Shown in pieces: positions 9,035 through 17,070 of a stretch of 64,000 nucleotides of DNA (position 1 is its first letter; every line of letters starts with the position of its first letter). The notes below the pieces were generated by a model that had not been told where the DNA came from, did no database searches, and was given only the letters and a program-made list of their open reading frames with translations. The DNA is from CAYZQH01 sp050300015 (GTDB lineage: Bacteria; Pseudomonadota; Gammaproteobacteria; Pseudomonadales; Cellvibrionaceae), in assembly GCA_050300015.1 (NCBI GenBank), contig JBNKWZ010000021.1, forward strand, positions 372,001 through 436,000. Reading direction: 5' to 3'. The position numbers were made by a program, and so were the translations under genes.

Positions 9035-9072
9035 CGCCGCCGTTTGCTGCTGGCTAGACGGCGGCGCGCTTT
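9035..9072 (+). terminator. GC-rich hairpin downstream of the GH9 gene
   Basis: Perfect nine-base arms CGCCGCCGT (9035-9043) and ACGGCGGCG (9058-9066) enclose a 14-base loop, 23 bases after the GH9 stop. The T-run is weak (CGCTTTCGA), so it may act as a transcript 3' end or a weak terminator. Confidence 0.45.
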
Positions 9073-9320
9073 CGACTAAAAGGGGGGCTGAGTGTTTTAG
9101 ACCGCTCCACTTTTGCCTCAAGGCAACGAGTTCGGTGGCTCAATGCGCGCTTGGAGCTTATGTTGGTTTTTTTGCTATTTGACCAATTTCTCAAAGCTTC
9201 AGGTGTTCAGCTTTTTCTCTATACATCCTCGCATATTTGTTCTCAAGTTCCGACTTTCGGTCTATCGAAGCGATATGATCGTACCATCATAATAGTCATA
9301 CAAAAGGCCGGTGTGACTGA

Positions 9321-9536
9321 TGGGGGGAGAAGTCATGCCGTTTTACTGACTTTTTCCCTGGTGGGCAGTGGTCACAACAGATCAGTTATGGCGAGATGAT
9401 TCGTGCAGGCTATGATGAAAAAATGGAACTGGATACCTGCAATATGAAATTCATCTACCAAGGTGTAGACCTAAGTGGTTACGGTGGCGATTACAACGCC
9501 AGACCTTATCGGTTGGGTTTAATCCGAGCGAATTAA
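9321..9536 (+). pseudogene. C-terminal remnant of a GH62/GH43-like alpha-L-arabinofuranosidase
   Basis: An open stretch of 71 codons runs from just after a TGA (9318-9320) to TAA at 9534-9536, with no start codon or ribosome site near its beginning. Its translation contains SYGEMIRAGYDEKMELD, CNMKFIYQG and DYNARPYRLGLI. From memory this matches the extreme C-terminal block of GH62 (clan GH-F, related to GH43) arabinofuranosidases: (H/Y)GExIRxGxDQTxTxD, CNLQxLYQG, YNxLPYRxGxL. The rest of the enzyme is missing upstream, where all frames are broken. The fragment is followed by a perfect terminator, so the 3' end of a former gene appears preserved. The family label is from recall and needs a profile search. 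Confidence 0.55.
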
Positions 9537-9558
9537 TGGGTAAATCGTTTGACGCAAG

Positions 9559-9584
9559 GCCGCTCCCTGGAGCGGCTTTTTTTT
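9559..9584 (+). terminator. Rho-independent terminator after the glycosidase remnant
   Basis: Perfect eight-base arms GCCGCTCC (9559-9566) and GGAGCGGC (9569-9576) with a two-base loop are followed by eight Ts. It lies 22 bases after the stop of the remnant and probably served that gene; it now also insulates pdsR. Confidence 0.85.
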
Positions 9585-9702
9585 GCTTGAAAGATTTCGT
9601 TGCACCATTACGACGAAGGGGGCCAATCGTTCACGCCAAAGCTGACACATTGCCGCCGAATCGATTACCATGAGGGTCGATTCACAAGTGTGCGACTAAA
9701 CC

Positions 9703-10392
9703 ATGCCCCGACATATTGTTATCGTTGAAGACGAATTCGCACTGGCGCAAAATTATCGCGATGCACTGCAGCGTCAAGGTTACAAAGTCTCGCATTTTAG
9801 CGATCGACCTGCTGCGGTGGCCGGTATGGTGGATAGGCTTCCTGATTTAGCTATCATCGATGTGGGGTTGGGGGACGAGCCCGAGGGCGGCTTTGATCTC
9901 TGTCGCCATTTACGGGCGCGCTCTTCCGAATTGCCAATTGTGTTTTTAACCGCACGTGCCGACGATTTTGACGTGATTTCTGGGTTGCGTTTGGGCGCGG
10001 ATGATTACCTCACCAAAGACATTAGCCTGGCACATCTTTCCGCGCGCATCACAGCATTGTTTCGTCGCCTTGAGGCGCTAAAGCAACCGTTGCATGTGGA
10101 GCAGGTGCTCAATCGCGGTGCTTTGCTCCTGGATATGGATCGGATGACGGCCTCTTGGCAGGCGCAAGCGCTGGATTTAACCGTCACAGAAGTGTGGATT
10201 TTGCACGCTTTGGTGCAACACCCCGGGCACGTAAAAAATCGCCAACAACTGATGGATGCCGCCAACGTAGTGCTAGACGACAATACCATTACCTCTCACA
10301 TCAAACGTATTCGGCGCAAATTCAAATCCATAGATGAACAATTTGACGCTCTTAAAACGGCGTATGGTATGGGCTATCGATGGCAAGAGTGA
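9703..10392 (+). CDS. pdsR: OmpR-type response regulator of the proteobacterial dedicated sortase system (PdsR-like)
   Basis: Cytoplasmic two-component regulator of 229 residues. The receiver domain (about 1-120) has the acidic pair E9/D10, phospho-acceptor D53 in AIIDVGLGD, T83 and K105. A C-terminal winged-helix DNA-binding domain (about 135-229) ends in TSHIKRIRRKF...YGMGYRW. The receiver sequence, notably the GDEPEGGFDLCRHLR and GLRLGADDYLTKDISLAHL stretches, resembles the marine 'dedicated sortase system' regulators as I recall them. It is followed 85 bases later by its histidine kinase. No sortase, target or OmpA partner gene is present in the window, so the name rests on sequence resemblance only. 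Confidence 0.75.
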   Translation: MPRHIVIVEDEFALAQNYRDALQRQGYKVSHFSDRPAAVAGMVDRLPDLAIIDVGLGDEPEGGFDLCRHLRARSSELPIVFLTARADDFDVISGLRLGADDYLTKDISLAHLSARITALFRRLEALKQPLHVEQVLNRGALLLDMDRMTASWQAQALDLTVTEVWILHALVQHPGHVKNRQQLMDAANVVLDDNTITSHIKRIRRKFKSIDEQFDALKTAYGMGYRWQE

Positions 10393-10477
10393 CAACCTCA
10401 ATAGGCAAAATGCTATCACGTGAGCCCCCTGTAAACGTTTGCTTTCAATGGCGAGCTCCAGCCCCTGACGGCGGTCA

Positions 10478-12505
10478 ATGATGCGATTGCGCAAACAGCT
10501 GCTTGTGCTGAGCTGCGTGACGCTCGTCCTGCCTTACGCAGGCATTAAAATTTTACAGCAATTGGAAAGTGCGCTTCGTCAAGGGCAGGTAGAAACCCTT
10601 CAGGCTACTGCCAACGCGGTGTCTGCGGTGGTCAAATCCAATAACGACTGGCAAGCGTTCGCCCCAGACTGGCGATCCTTTGGGGGTGATCAAGCCGTTA
10701 ACTTTTACCCACTGGACTCGGCGGTGGTGCTGGATGGGTTTAACGATGAATGGTCGGCTTATCATTATCAACCGTTTCGATTGTCTTCCACAGATAATAA
10801 CCCAGAGGCAATAGAGGGCTTTTGGCTTGCGGGCAGCTGGCAGTCCACGCTGTCGATTTTTATGCGAGTGGCCGATGGCAACCGGCAATATTATGATCCC
10901 AGAAAAGCTCTCCGTGCCAGCGACCATATTCGGCTCTCCACGGGACGTGGTGAAACCTATGTGTTATTTACTGCAGCCCCAGGTCCTGTGCGGACAAGAA
11001 AAATTGTGGGTGACACCCTAGTGCCTGCCTATGGTTTGAAAGGGGTTTGGCATGAAGGTAAGAATGTTTATCAACTTGAGCTCACCTTGCCAGCCGACCT
11101 GTTGGACGGCGCATTGAAAATAGAGGTCTATGACGGTGCGCATCAGGCGCCCGCCTTGGTATCGTCCTCGGAGCTTTCGCCCACGGTGGCGCCACTGGAA
11201 GGCGTGAACCAGCAGCTTGAACGATTTGTGGAGCCCGGTATGCGGCTGTATTGGGTGGATAGTAAGGGGTATGTATTGGCTCAAGTGGGGGAGCTTTACG
11301 CCAAAAGTGAAAACGACCCTTATGCGGGTATTGCCCATAAAGCTGTCAAGGCGTTACTGGGCACATTGGACGCGCCGGACTGGACGGATGCGAGTGAGGT
11401 CGGTCGGTTCGAACGGGCATCCGTTGCCGGAAGGGATCCACTCACAATTTCGGCCTGGCGTCGCGAAGGTGAGATCATCAACCGAGCGGTGACTTTGGTA
11501 AGCTTGCCAGGTTGGAGTGGCGCCGTGGTAGTGGAAAAAAACTCCAGTGCTGTTGATGTGTTGCTAACCGGTGCTACGCGTACGGTTTTACTCTATGCCA
11601 TTCTAGCCAGCGCTTTGGTGGGTTTGGCAGGCATTGCCTACGCGAGCTGGCTGTCGTATCGCATTCGCAGACTCAATCGCTGGGTGGAAAATGCCATCGA
11701 CGACAGTGGTCAACTCACACCATTGCAACACAAAACGCTTGTGAAGGATGAGCTCGGGGAGTTGACCCAGAGTTATGGCCAACTGCTGTTGCGTTTACAG
11801 GACTACACCGACTACCTGCAACACTTGGCGGGTAAGCTATCGCATGAACTGCGCACGCCACTTGCGGTGATTCAAAGCTCGGTCGAGAATCTGCAAACCA
11901 CCGAAGTGTCGGAAGGAGCTCTGGCCTATATACAGCGGGCACAAGATGGTAGCGAGCGCCTAAAGCGATTGCTTAACGCCATGAGCATGGCAACCCAATT
12001 TGAGCAAACCCTGCAGCACGCAGAGCACGAAGCTGTGGATCTCGCGCAAATACTCACTTCTATGACGGCGGCCTATGCCGATGCATACCCCTCCCAGGCC
12101 TTTGAATGCCGAGTGCCCGAGAGCCGAATGGCACCCGCCGTGGTCGCGCCAGATTTGATTGTGCAAATGTTGGATAAGCTGGTGGAAAACGCCGTGGACT
12201 TTGCCAGTCCAAACACCGTGATCGCACTAGAGTTAGCCTCGGTGCCTGATGGCTGGCAACTAAAAGTTATCAACACGGGTCCGTTGATGGCTGAGGCCAT
12301 GAGGGCGCAGGTGTTTGATTCCATGGTGTCCTTGCGAGGGCAGGGCGAAAAGTCACGAGAAGAGGGGCATTTAGGGTTGGGGTTATATGTCGTGCGAATG
12401 GTCGCGAGATACCACCGAGGCCATGTGCGATGTTATAACCTTGAGGCATCAGGCCAAGTGGTTTTTGAAGTGACACTGCCAAAGGACGTGAGTGGCAAAT
12501 ACTAA
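10478..12505 (+). CDS. pdsS: Sensor histidine kinase of the dedicated sortase system (PdsS-like)
   Basis: Inner-membrane sensor kinase, 675 residues. TM1 is at about 8-26 and TM2 at about 369-392, enclosing a roughly 340-residue periplasmic sensor. A HAMP-like segment follows (about 393-445). H456 lies in the H-box (KLSHELRTPLAV), the N-box is ENAVDFA and the G-box GLGLYVVRMVARYH. The periplasmic part starts with VVLDGFNDEWSAY, resembling the entry to CBM9-like carbohydrate-binding domains. Layout and length agree with the dedicated-sortase kinase family. It probably phosphorylates the adjacent PdsR-like regulator. A second ATG at 10481 is an alternative start. What it senses is unknown; a surface glycan is a speculative possibility. 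Confidence 0.75.
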   Translation: MMRLRKQLLVLSCVTLVLPYAGIKILQQLESALRQGQVETLQATANAVSAVVKSNNDWQAFAPDWRSFGGDQAVNFYPLDSAVVLDGFNDEWSAYHYQPFRLSSTDNNPEAIEGFWLAGSWQSTLSIFMRVADGNRQYYDPRKALRASDHIRLSTGRGETYVLFTAAPGPVRTRKIVGDTLVPAYGLKGVWHEGKNVYQLELTLPADLLDGALKIEVYDGAHQAPALVSSSELSPTVAPLEGVNQQLERFVEPGMRLYWVDSKGYVLAQVGELYAKSENDPYAGIAHKAVKALLGTLDAPDWTDASEVGRFERASVAGRDPLTISAWRREGEIINRAVTLVSLPGWSGAVVVEKNSSAVDVLLTGATRTVLLYAILASALVGLAGIAYASWLSYRIRRLNRWVENAIDDSGQLTPLQHKTLVKDELGELTQSYGQLLLRLQDYTDYLQHLAGKLSHELRTPLAVIQSSVENLQTTEVSEGALAYIQRAQDGSERLKRLLNAMSMATQFEQTLQHAEHEAVDLAQILTSMTAAYADAYPSQAFECRVPESRMAPAVVAPDLIVQMLDKLVENAVDFASPNTVIALELASVPDGWQLKVINTGPLMAEAMRAQVFDSMVSLRGQGEKSREEGHLGLGLYVVRMVARYHRGHVRCYNLEASGQVVFEVTLPKDVSGKY

Positions 12506-12519
12506 ATATTGGGGAGCAT

Positions 12520-12544
12520 GGCGCGCTGGAGTTCAATGCGCGCC
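12520..12544. terminator. Hairpin between the convergent pdsS and bfr genes
   Basis: Perfect arms GGCGCGC (12520-12526) and GCGCGCC (12538-12544) lie between the two convergent stop codons. There is no T-run on either side, so termination activity is uncertain; it may stabilise 3' ends. Confidence 0.4.
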
Positions 12545-12559
12545 TCAATCGTGGTCACT

Positions 12560-13030
12560 CTAACTTTCCATTTTGGTTTGTAAATAGTTTTGGATGCCTA
12601 CTTTATCAATCAAGCCAATTTGTGTTTCCAGCCAGTCCACATGTTCCTCCTCTGATTCAAGAATGTCTTCCAATAATTCCCGAGTGATATAGTCTTGAAC
12701 AGATTCACAGTAGTCGATGGCGACGCGTAAATCGGGAATGGCCTTCAATTCCAGCTTTAAATCTGAGCGCAACATCTCTTCGGTGTTTTCACCAATCATC
12801 AATTTGCCAAGGTCTTGCATATTGGGGATGCCTTCCAAAAACAAAATTCGCTTTACCAGCGCATCAGCATGCTTCATCTCATCAATGGATTCGTGATATT
12901 CATGCTCGCCCAGCTCCTTCAAACCCCAGTCTTCGTACATCCTCGAGTGTAGAAAGTACTGGTTGATGGCAACGAGCTCATTGCCCAAGATGGTATTGAG
13001 ATGTTCAATGACTTTTGCATCGCCTTTCAT
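12560..13030 (-). CDS. bfr: Bacterioferritin
   Basis: Haem-containing iron-storage ferritin, 156 residues, forming a 24-mer shell in the cytoplasm. All ferroxidase ligands are present at E. coli numbering (E18, E51, H54, E94, E127, H130), and M52, the haem ligand, is conserved in SIDEMKHAD. I start at 13030 because the protein then begins MKGDAKVIEHLN like other Bfr proteins; the longer frame to 13102 adds 24 unconserved residues. The gene lies downstream of bfd on the same strand with a 290-base gap, so it may have its own promoter. Iron is stored as ferric mineral and released through the Bfd ferredoxin. Confidence 0.96.
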   Translation of the reverse strand: MKGDAKVIEHLNTILGNELVAINQYFLHSRMYEDWGLKELGEHEYHESIDEMKHADALVKRILFLEGIPNMQDLGKLMIGENTEEMLRSDLKLELKAIPDLRVAIDYCESVQDYITRELLEDILESEEEHVDWLETQIGLIDKVGIQNYLQTKMES

Positions 13031-13320
13031 GGATTGGAGCCCCTTGAATTGATGGTTGGATAATTGGTTCGTGCGCCTGTTGTTGTCGCCTTTGACTGGC
13101 AAATAAGCCTTATGGGCGGCAGGAGGATGACCGAGAGGTTTGGTCGTTAAGTTGTCGTCAGTCGATGGGGATTGTGTCGGTTACACCCGAAGGTGTCAAT
13201 GTGCGGTCGCAGTGAATCAAAAAGAAACGCAAGTCCGTCGTGACGGTGAATGGGGTCGTAAAAGGGGGAAGCAAAACAAGAAGGGCCGTCTTGCGAGGGG
13301 CTATGACCAGTGTGCCGGGT

Positions 13321-13524
13321 TTAGGCTATCGCGTAAAACGGCGTCGACTCTAGTGACTGTTCTTTCAGTTGGTCTTGAATCACGCCATTGGCGGCACAGG
13401 CGCACTTGCCACATTGGGTTGCTACGCCCAATGATTTGCGCACGTCTCTAAAGCTTTGTGCTCCGGCTTCCACGGCTTGCTTAATTTGTCCGTCGGTAAC
13501 GCCTTTGCATAAACACACGTACAT
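13321..13524 (-). CDS. bfd: Bacterioferritin-associated ferredoxin
   Basis: [2Fe-2S] protein of 67 residues that reduces bacterioferritin-stored iron for release. The cluster cysteines are in MYVCLC (C4, C6) and QCGKC, as in E. coli Bfd. The start at 13524 gives the canonical MYVCLCKGVTD N-terminus; upstream in-frame codons lack conservation. A Fur-like box sits 45 bases upstream, fitting induction under iron starvation. It neighbours bfr on the same strand. Confidence 0.95.
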   Translation of the reverse strand: MYVCLCKGVTDGQIKQAVEAGAQSFRDVRKSLGVATQCGKCACAANGVIQDQLKEQSLESTPFYAIA

Positions 13525-13961
13525 AACCTGATACTCTCTAATATCTCTGCAGTCAAATTTAGTGCAAATGAGAATGGTTGTCAATTTAATTCGTATCTAT
13601 ATGGTGTGGCTCTCAGAACGTGTGTGATTCAGGTCAAAAATCAACCGGCAGGCAGGGGGAAGCCAAGTGTCATCGATTTAGAAAACCCAATCGTCACCAT
13701 ATAAAAATACAATGCCCTCATGGCACCAGGTGTGTGTATCATAGCTTCACCTTATTGAATCACTCCGCGTAATTGTTGATCTAAGGTTCGGCCTTTCGGT
13801 GGTGACGGCATATCGTTGACACCTTGGGTTGAAAAGTTACTACGCGGCACAATATGCATTGTCTGAGGCGATTGATCGAGCGCTCATACGCGGCGTCGAC
13901 TCGGTCGTTTAATTGATAGAGAATGTCATTACTCAAATTACCAAAACATGGGAGAATCGAA
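13525..13961. other. Divergent regulatory region between bfd and the peroxiredoxin gene
   Basis: No gene is supported in this 437-base divergent gap. Besides the Fur-like box it must hold promoters for both directions. I looked for an OxyR tetrad (ATAG-N7-CTAT repeated) before the peroxiredoxin and found only fragments, so no OxyR site is called. Confidence 0.4.
13569..13583 (-). promoter_or_regulatory. Putative Fur box upstream of bfd
   Basis: TGAGAATGGTTGTCA matches the 7-1-7 Fur core (TGATAAT-N-ATTATCA) at 11 of 14 positions. It lies 45 bases upstream of the bfd start, the expected place for repression by iron-loaded Fur. Confidence 0.6.
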
Positions 13962-14564
13962 ATGGGCGTACTAGTTGGAAAACCCGTACCAGACTTCACA
14001 GCACCTGCAGTATTGGGCAACGGTGAAATCGTAGATGAATACAACCTGACAGACAGTATCAAAGGCAAGAAAGCGGTAATCTTCTTTTACCCCCTGGATT
14101 TTACTTTCGTTTGTCCCTCAGAGCTGTTGGCTTTTGACAGCCGCTATGAGCAATTCCAAAAGCGCGGCGTAGAGGTAATCGGTGTTTCTATCGATTCTCA
14201 TTTTTCTCATAATGCCTGGCGCAACACGCCCGTCAATGAGGGTGGTATCGGCCCTGTGAAATACACGTTGGTTGCCGATATGACACACGCAATTTGCAAA
14301 GCGTTCGATGTGGAATCCAAAGATGGTATGGCGTTTAGAGGGTCTTTCTTAGTTGACGAAGAGAGCGTGGTTCGACATCAGGTGGTAAACGATTTGCCGT
14401 TGGGGCGGAACATTGATGAAATGTTGCGTATGGTAGACGCGTTGGCCTTCCACCAAGAACACGGCGAAGTATGCCCAGCCGGGTGGCAAGATGGCGACAA
14501 AGGCATGACGGCCTCACCCGATGGGGTAGCCGCCTATTTGAGCGAGAACGCCGGTAAGCTCTAA
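13962..14564 (+). CDS. Typical 2-Cys peroxiredoxin (AhpC/Prx1 family)
   Basis: Cytoplasmic thiol peroxidase reducing hydrogen peroxide and organic hydroperoxides, 200 residues. Peroxidatic C51 lies in FTFVCPSE and resolving C171 in GEVCPAGW, the typical 2-Cys arrangement. The start at 13962 has GGGAGA eight bases upstream and gives the family N-terminus MGVLVGKPVPDF. There is no ahpF next to it, so reduction probably comes from thioredoxin or a distant AhpF. A strong terminator follows, separating it from tpx. An additional cysteine (C112) is present. Some annotation pipelines would call it ahpC or tsaA. Confidence 0.94.
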   Translation: MGVLVGKPVPDFTAPAVLGNGEIVDEYNLTDSIKGKKAVIFFYPLDFTFVCPSELLAFDSRYEQFQKRGVEVIGVSIDSHFSHNAWRNTPVNEGGIGPVKYTLVADMTHAICKAFDVESKDGMAFRGSFLVDEESVVRHQVVNDLPLGRNIDEMLRMVDALAFHQEHGEVCPAGWQDGDKGMTASPDGVAAYLSENAGKL

Positions 14565-14582
14565 ACGCGTTATTCCTTGTAA

Positions 14583-14606
14583 AAGCCGGCATGCCGGCTT
14601 TTTTTT
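14583..14606 (+). terminator. Rho-independent terminator after the peroxiredoxin gene
   Basis: Arms AAGCCGGC (14583-14590) and GCCGGCTT (14593-14600) with a two-base loop are followed by a run of Ts to 14606. It lies 19 bases after the stop codon. Confidence 0.88.
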
Positions 14607-14632
14607 ATTCTGCAATTTAAAACGGTATCACT

Positions 14633-15127
14633 ATGGCGACAGTAACGTTGAAAGGTAACCCCATCGAGACCTTGGGCAGTCTTCCCGAAGTGGGCATTAA
14701 TGCGCCGGATTTTCGGTTGGTTAAACACGACTTGAGCGAGTTGAGCTTGGCTGATTTTGCCGGTAAAACTGTAGTGCTCAATATTTTTCCATCGGTGGAC
14801 ACTGCCACTTGCGCTATGTCAGTCAGAACCTTCAATGAGCAGGCGGCAGCTAAGTCGGGTGTAGAAGTGGTTTGTGTGTCCATGGACTTACCCTTTGCGC
14901 TGGCGCGTTTTTGCGGTGCCGAGGGCATAGAGAATGTCTCCACTGCTTCGGGGTTTCGTTCAAGTTTTGGCAAGGATTATGGTGTGTTGTTTACCTCTGG
15001 GCCCCTTTTGGGCTTGTATTCCCGCGCAGTGGTGGTGATTGACGCTTCTGGTAACGTGGTTCACACCGAGCAAGTGTCTGAGACGGCGGATGAGCCCAAT
15101 TATGAAGCAGCGTTAAAAGCGCTTTAA
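14633..15127 (+). CDS. tpx: Thiol peroxidase Tpx
   Basis: Atypical 2-Cys peroxiredoxin of 164 residues that prefers lipid hydroperoxides and is recycled by thioredoxin. Peroxidatic C60 is in PSVDTATCAMSVRTF and resolving C94 in LPFALARFC, both family signatures. It is located only 26 bases after the terminator of the preceding peroxiredoxin gene, making a peroxide-defence pair next to the bfr-bfd iron pair. Its reading is convergent with rnt. Confidence 0.96.
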   Translation: MATVTLKGNPIETLGSLPEVGINAPDFRLVKHDLSELSLADFAGKTVVLNIFPSVDTATCAMSVRTFNEQAAAKSGVEVVCVSMDLPFALARFCGAEGIENVSTASGFRSSFGKDYGVLFTSGPLLGLYSRAVVVIDASGNVVHTEQVSETADEPNYEAALKAL

Positions 15128-15153
15128 GCTTCTAAGCTCACACTCCTATTTGG

Positions 15154-15179
15154 AAAAAACGAAGCCACTGGCGTGGTTT
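15154..15179 (-). terminator. Terminator for the pyrC-rnt transcript
   Basis: On the minus strand a hairpin AAACCAC-GCCA-GTGGCTT (one wobble pair) is followed by CG and six Ts. It overlaps the rnt stop codon and lies in the short convergent gap after tpx. Confidence 0.6.
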
Positions 15180-15843
15180 AGGGCGTGTCGAAGTGCTCGT
15201 CTTTATCTGCCAGTGGCCATCCGCCCAGGTCTCGCCAGTTATTTACGATAAGACAAAAGAGCTCGGCGGTTTTGCGCGCGTCATAGTCTGCAGCGTGGGC
15301 CTGTCGGTTAGAAAAATCAATGCCCGCCAGTTCACAGGCTTTGGCCAATACCGTATGGCCGTATGCCAAGCCGGCTAAGGTGGCGGTATCAAAGCATGAA
15401 AATGGATGAAAAGGGCTGCGCTTAATATCGCAGCGCGAGATGGCAGCGTTTACAAACCCTAAGTCAAAGTGGGCATTGTGACCGACGACCACTGCTCGGT
15501 TGCATTCGTATTCTTTCACTTTTTTTCGCACCGCTTGAAACACTTCTTTCAGTGCGTCGGCCTCATGCACCGCATCACGAGTGGCGCTGTCTACATCAAT
15601 ACCGGTAAAGTCGAGTGCGGCTTGTTCAATGTTGGCGCCCTCGAAGGGCTCGATATTGAAGGCGTAGGTGCTGTCTAACGACAAAACTCCTTGTTCATCC
15701 ATATCCAGAGTGACCGCTGCCACTTCTAACAGAGCATCTGTTTGTGCATTAAACCCTCCTGTTTCCACATCAATGATAACAGGCATAAAACCACGAAAAC
15801 GTTCAGCGAAGGGCGTACGGGCTTTTTTACTGATTACAGTCAC
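15178..15843 (-). CDS. rnt: Ribonuclease T
   Basis: DEDDh 3'-5' exoribonuclease that trims tRNA and other stable RNA 3' ends; 221 residues. Catalytic residues are visible as D25 and E27 (IIDVETGG), D127 (GHNAHFDLGF), and H183/D188 (HAADYDARKTAELF). The phenylalanine-rich RNase T core agrees with the family. It starts 25 bases after the pyrC stop on the same strand, suggesting co-transcription. The pyrC-rnt-motY neighbourhood recurs in other gammaproteobacteria such as Vibrio, from memory. Confidence 0.95.
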   Translation of the reverse strand: MTVISKKARTPFAERFRGFMPVIIDVETGGFNAQTDALLEVAAVTLDMDEQGVLSLDSTYAFNIEPFEGANIEQAALDFTGIDVDSATRDAVHEADALKEVFQAVRKKVKEYECNRAVVVGHNAHFDLGFVNAAISRCDIKRSPFHPFSCFDTATLAGLAYGHTVLAKACELAGIDFSNRQAHAADYDARKTAELFCLIVNNWRDLGGWPLADKDEHFDTP

Positions 15844-15868
15844 GGAAATCCTTAAAGGCGGGAGAACG

Positions 15869-16903
15869 TCAGTTCACGAGTTGCCATTGTAGCGTTTCAC
15901 CGGCTCTCAAGGGCGTTAAATGTGTGGGCCCAAAGGATATCTGTGCCGGCACTTGCCAAGGGCTTTTACGCAAAGTGATGAGTTGGGTGTTGATGGGGCA
16001 TTGATAAAACTTTGGGCCAAACCGGCTGGCAAAGCCTTCTAGCTTGTTTAGTGCGCCGGCGTTTTCAAATGCTTCCGCGTAGAGTTCAATGGCCGCATGG
16101 GCAGTATAAGCGCCGGCGCAGCCGCAGGCGGCTTCTTTTTTATAAGTGGCGTGCGGTGCCGAGTCCGTACCCAAAAAGTACTTAGACGTGCCACCTGTAG
16201 CCGCTGCCAGTAGCGCTTGTTGGTGCCGATTACGTTTGAGAATTGGCAAACAATACAGGTGGGGTCGAATACCGCCGGCGAGCATATGGTTACGGTTGTA
16301 CAACAAGTGGTGGGCGGTAATAGTTGCCGCAACCGTAGCAGGAGCTTGGGCGACAAACTCTACGGCTTCGGCAGTGGTAATGTGCTCCAGAACAATACGA
16401 AGCGATGGGAAGCGTTCGACCAGTGGGGCCAATGTTTTTTCAATAAAAACGGCCTCGCGATCAAAAATGTCGATGCTGCTATCGGTGACTTCGCCGTGTA
16501 TTTGCAACACAATGTTGTGTTCACTCATGGCTTCAAGCGCGGGGTAAATGCCCGATAGGTCGTGTACGCCGGAGGCGGAATTGGTGGTGGCCCCTGCTGG
16601 GTAGAGCTTACAGCCTACTACGCCTTTTACCTTCGCCTCGGCAATGATCTCAGGGGTTGTATTTGGTGTTAAGTAAAGCACCATTAGGGGTTCAAACTGA
16701 AGCCCTGGGGGGATGGCAGCTTCAATGCGGCTTTTGTACGCTAAGGCTTCTTCAGCATTGGTAACCGGTGGAACAAGGTTGGGCATGATGATGGCCCGCT
16801 CAAACTGTTTGGCGGCATCTGCCACGGTTTGGGAGAGAAACTCGCCGTCGCGTAAATGCAGGTGCCAGTCGTCTGGTGCGAGTAAGGTAATTTCTTCGCT
16901 CAT
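15869..16903 (-). CDS. pyrC: Dihydroorotase (class II)
   Basis: Zinc enzyme of pyrimidine biosynthesis that cyclises N-carbamoyl-aspartate to dihydroorotate; 344 residues, the normal E. coli PyrC-like length. Metal ligands H14 and H16 (DDWHLHLRDG), the carboxylated lysine K99 (VGCKLYPAGATTN), histidines in LQIHGE and LEHIT, and the catalytic Asp in LGTDSAPH are present. It is transcribed away from motY, with a 167-base divergent region between them, and is followed by rnt. Confidence 0.97.
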   Translation of the reverse strand: MSEEITLLAPDDWHLHLRDGEFLSQTVADAAKQFERAIIMPNLVPPVTNAEEALAYKSRIEAAIPPGLQFEPLMVLYLTPNTTPEIIAEAKVKGVVGCKLYPAGATTNSASGVHDLSGIYPALEAMSEHNIVLQIHGEVTDSSIDIFDREAVFIEKTLAPLVERFPSLRIVLEHITTAEAVEFVAQAPATVAATITAHHLLYNRNHMLAGGIRPHLYCLPILKRNRHQQALLAAATGGTSKYFLGTDSAPHATYKKEAACGCAGAYTAHAAIELYAEAFENAGALNKLEGFASRFGPKFYQCPINTQLITLRKSPWQVPAQISFGPTHLTPLRAGETLQWQLVN

Positions 16904-16968
16904 CTAGGGTCTGTTAACACTCATTTGTTTATCGCTACTAAAGGTCGCATGCTACCGTAAACCAACGC

Positions 16969-16995
16969 TAAAGCACAGGCGCTTGAGGCCGATAA
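16969..16995 (+). promoter_or_regulatory. Consensus sigma-28 (FliA) promoter for motY
   Basis: TAAA (16969-16972), exactly 15 bases, then GCCGATAA (16988-16995) reproduces the enterobacterial FliA consensus TAAA-N15-GCCGATAA without mismatch. It points at motY, whose start lies 76 bases downstream, and fits class III flagellar gene control. Confidence 0.85.
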
Positions 16996-17070
16996 CCCCC
17001 TAATAGGGTTACGTTTACGGTGGCTGAAACCGTGTAACTGAATGACAAGTGGCGCAATTGTAGGTGTGGT

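Noticed and set aside
9151..9399. 82-codon plus-strand frame after the GH9 gene
   Set aside because: No ribosome site or family resemblance. It runs partly over the glycosidase remnant in the wrong frame.
13140..13451. 103-codon plus-strand frame between bfr and bfd
   Set aside because: Basic, low-complexity composition, overlaps bfd antisense, and no initiation signals.
13585..13961. OxyR site upstream of the peroxiredoxin gene
   Set aside because: Only isolated ATAG-like fragments; the four-element spacing of an OxyR site is not met.
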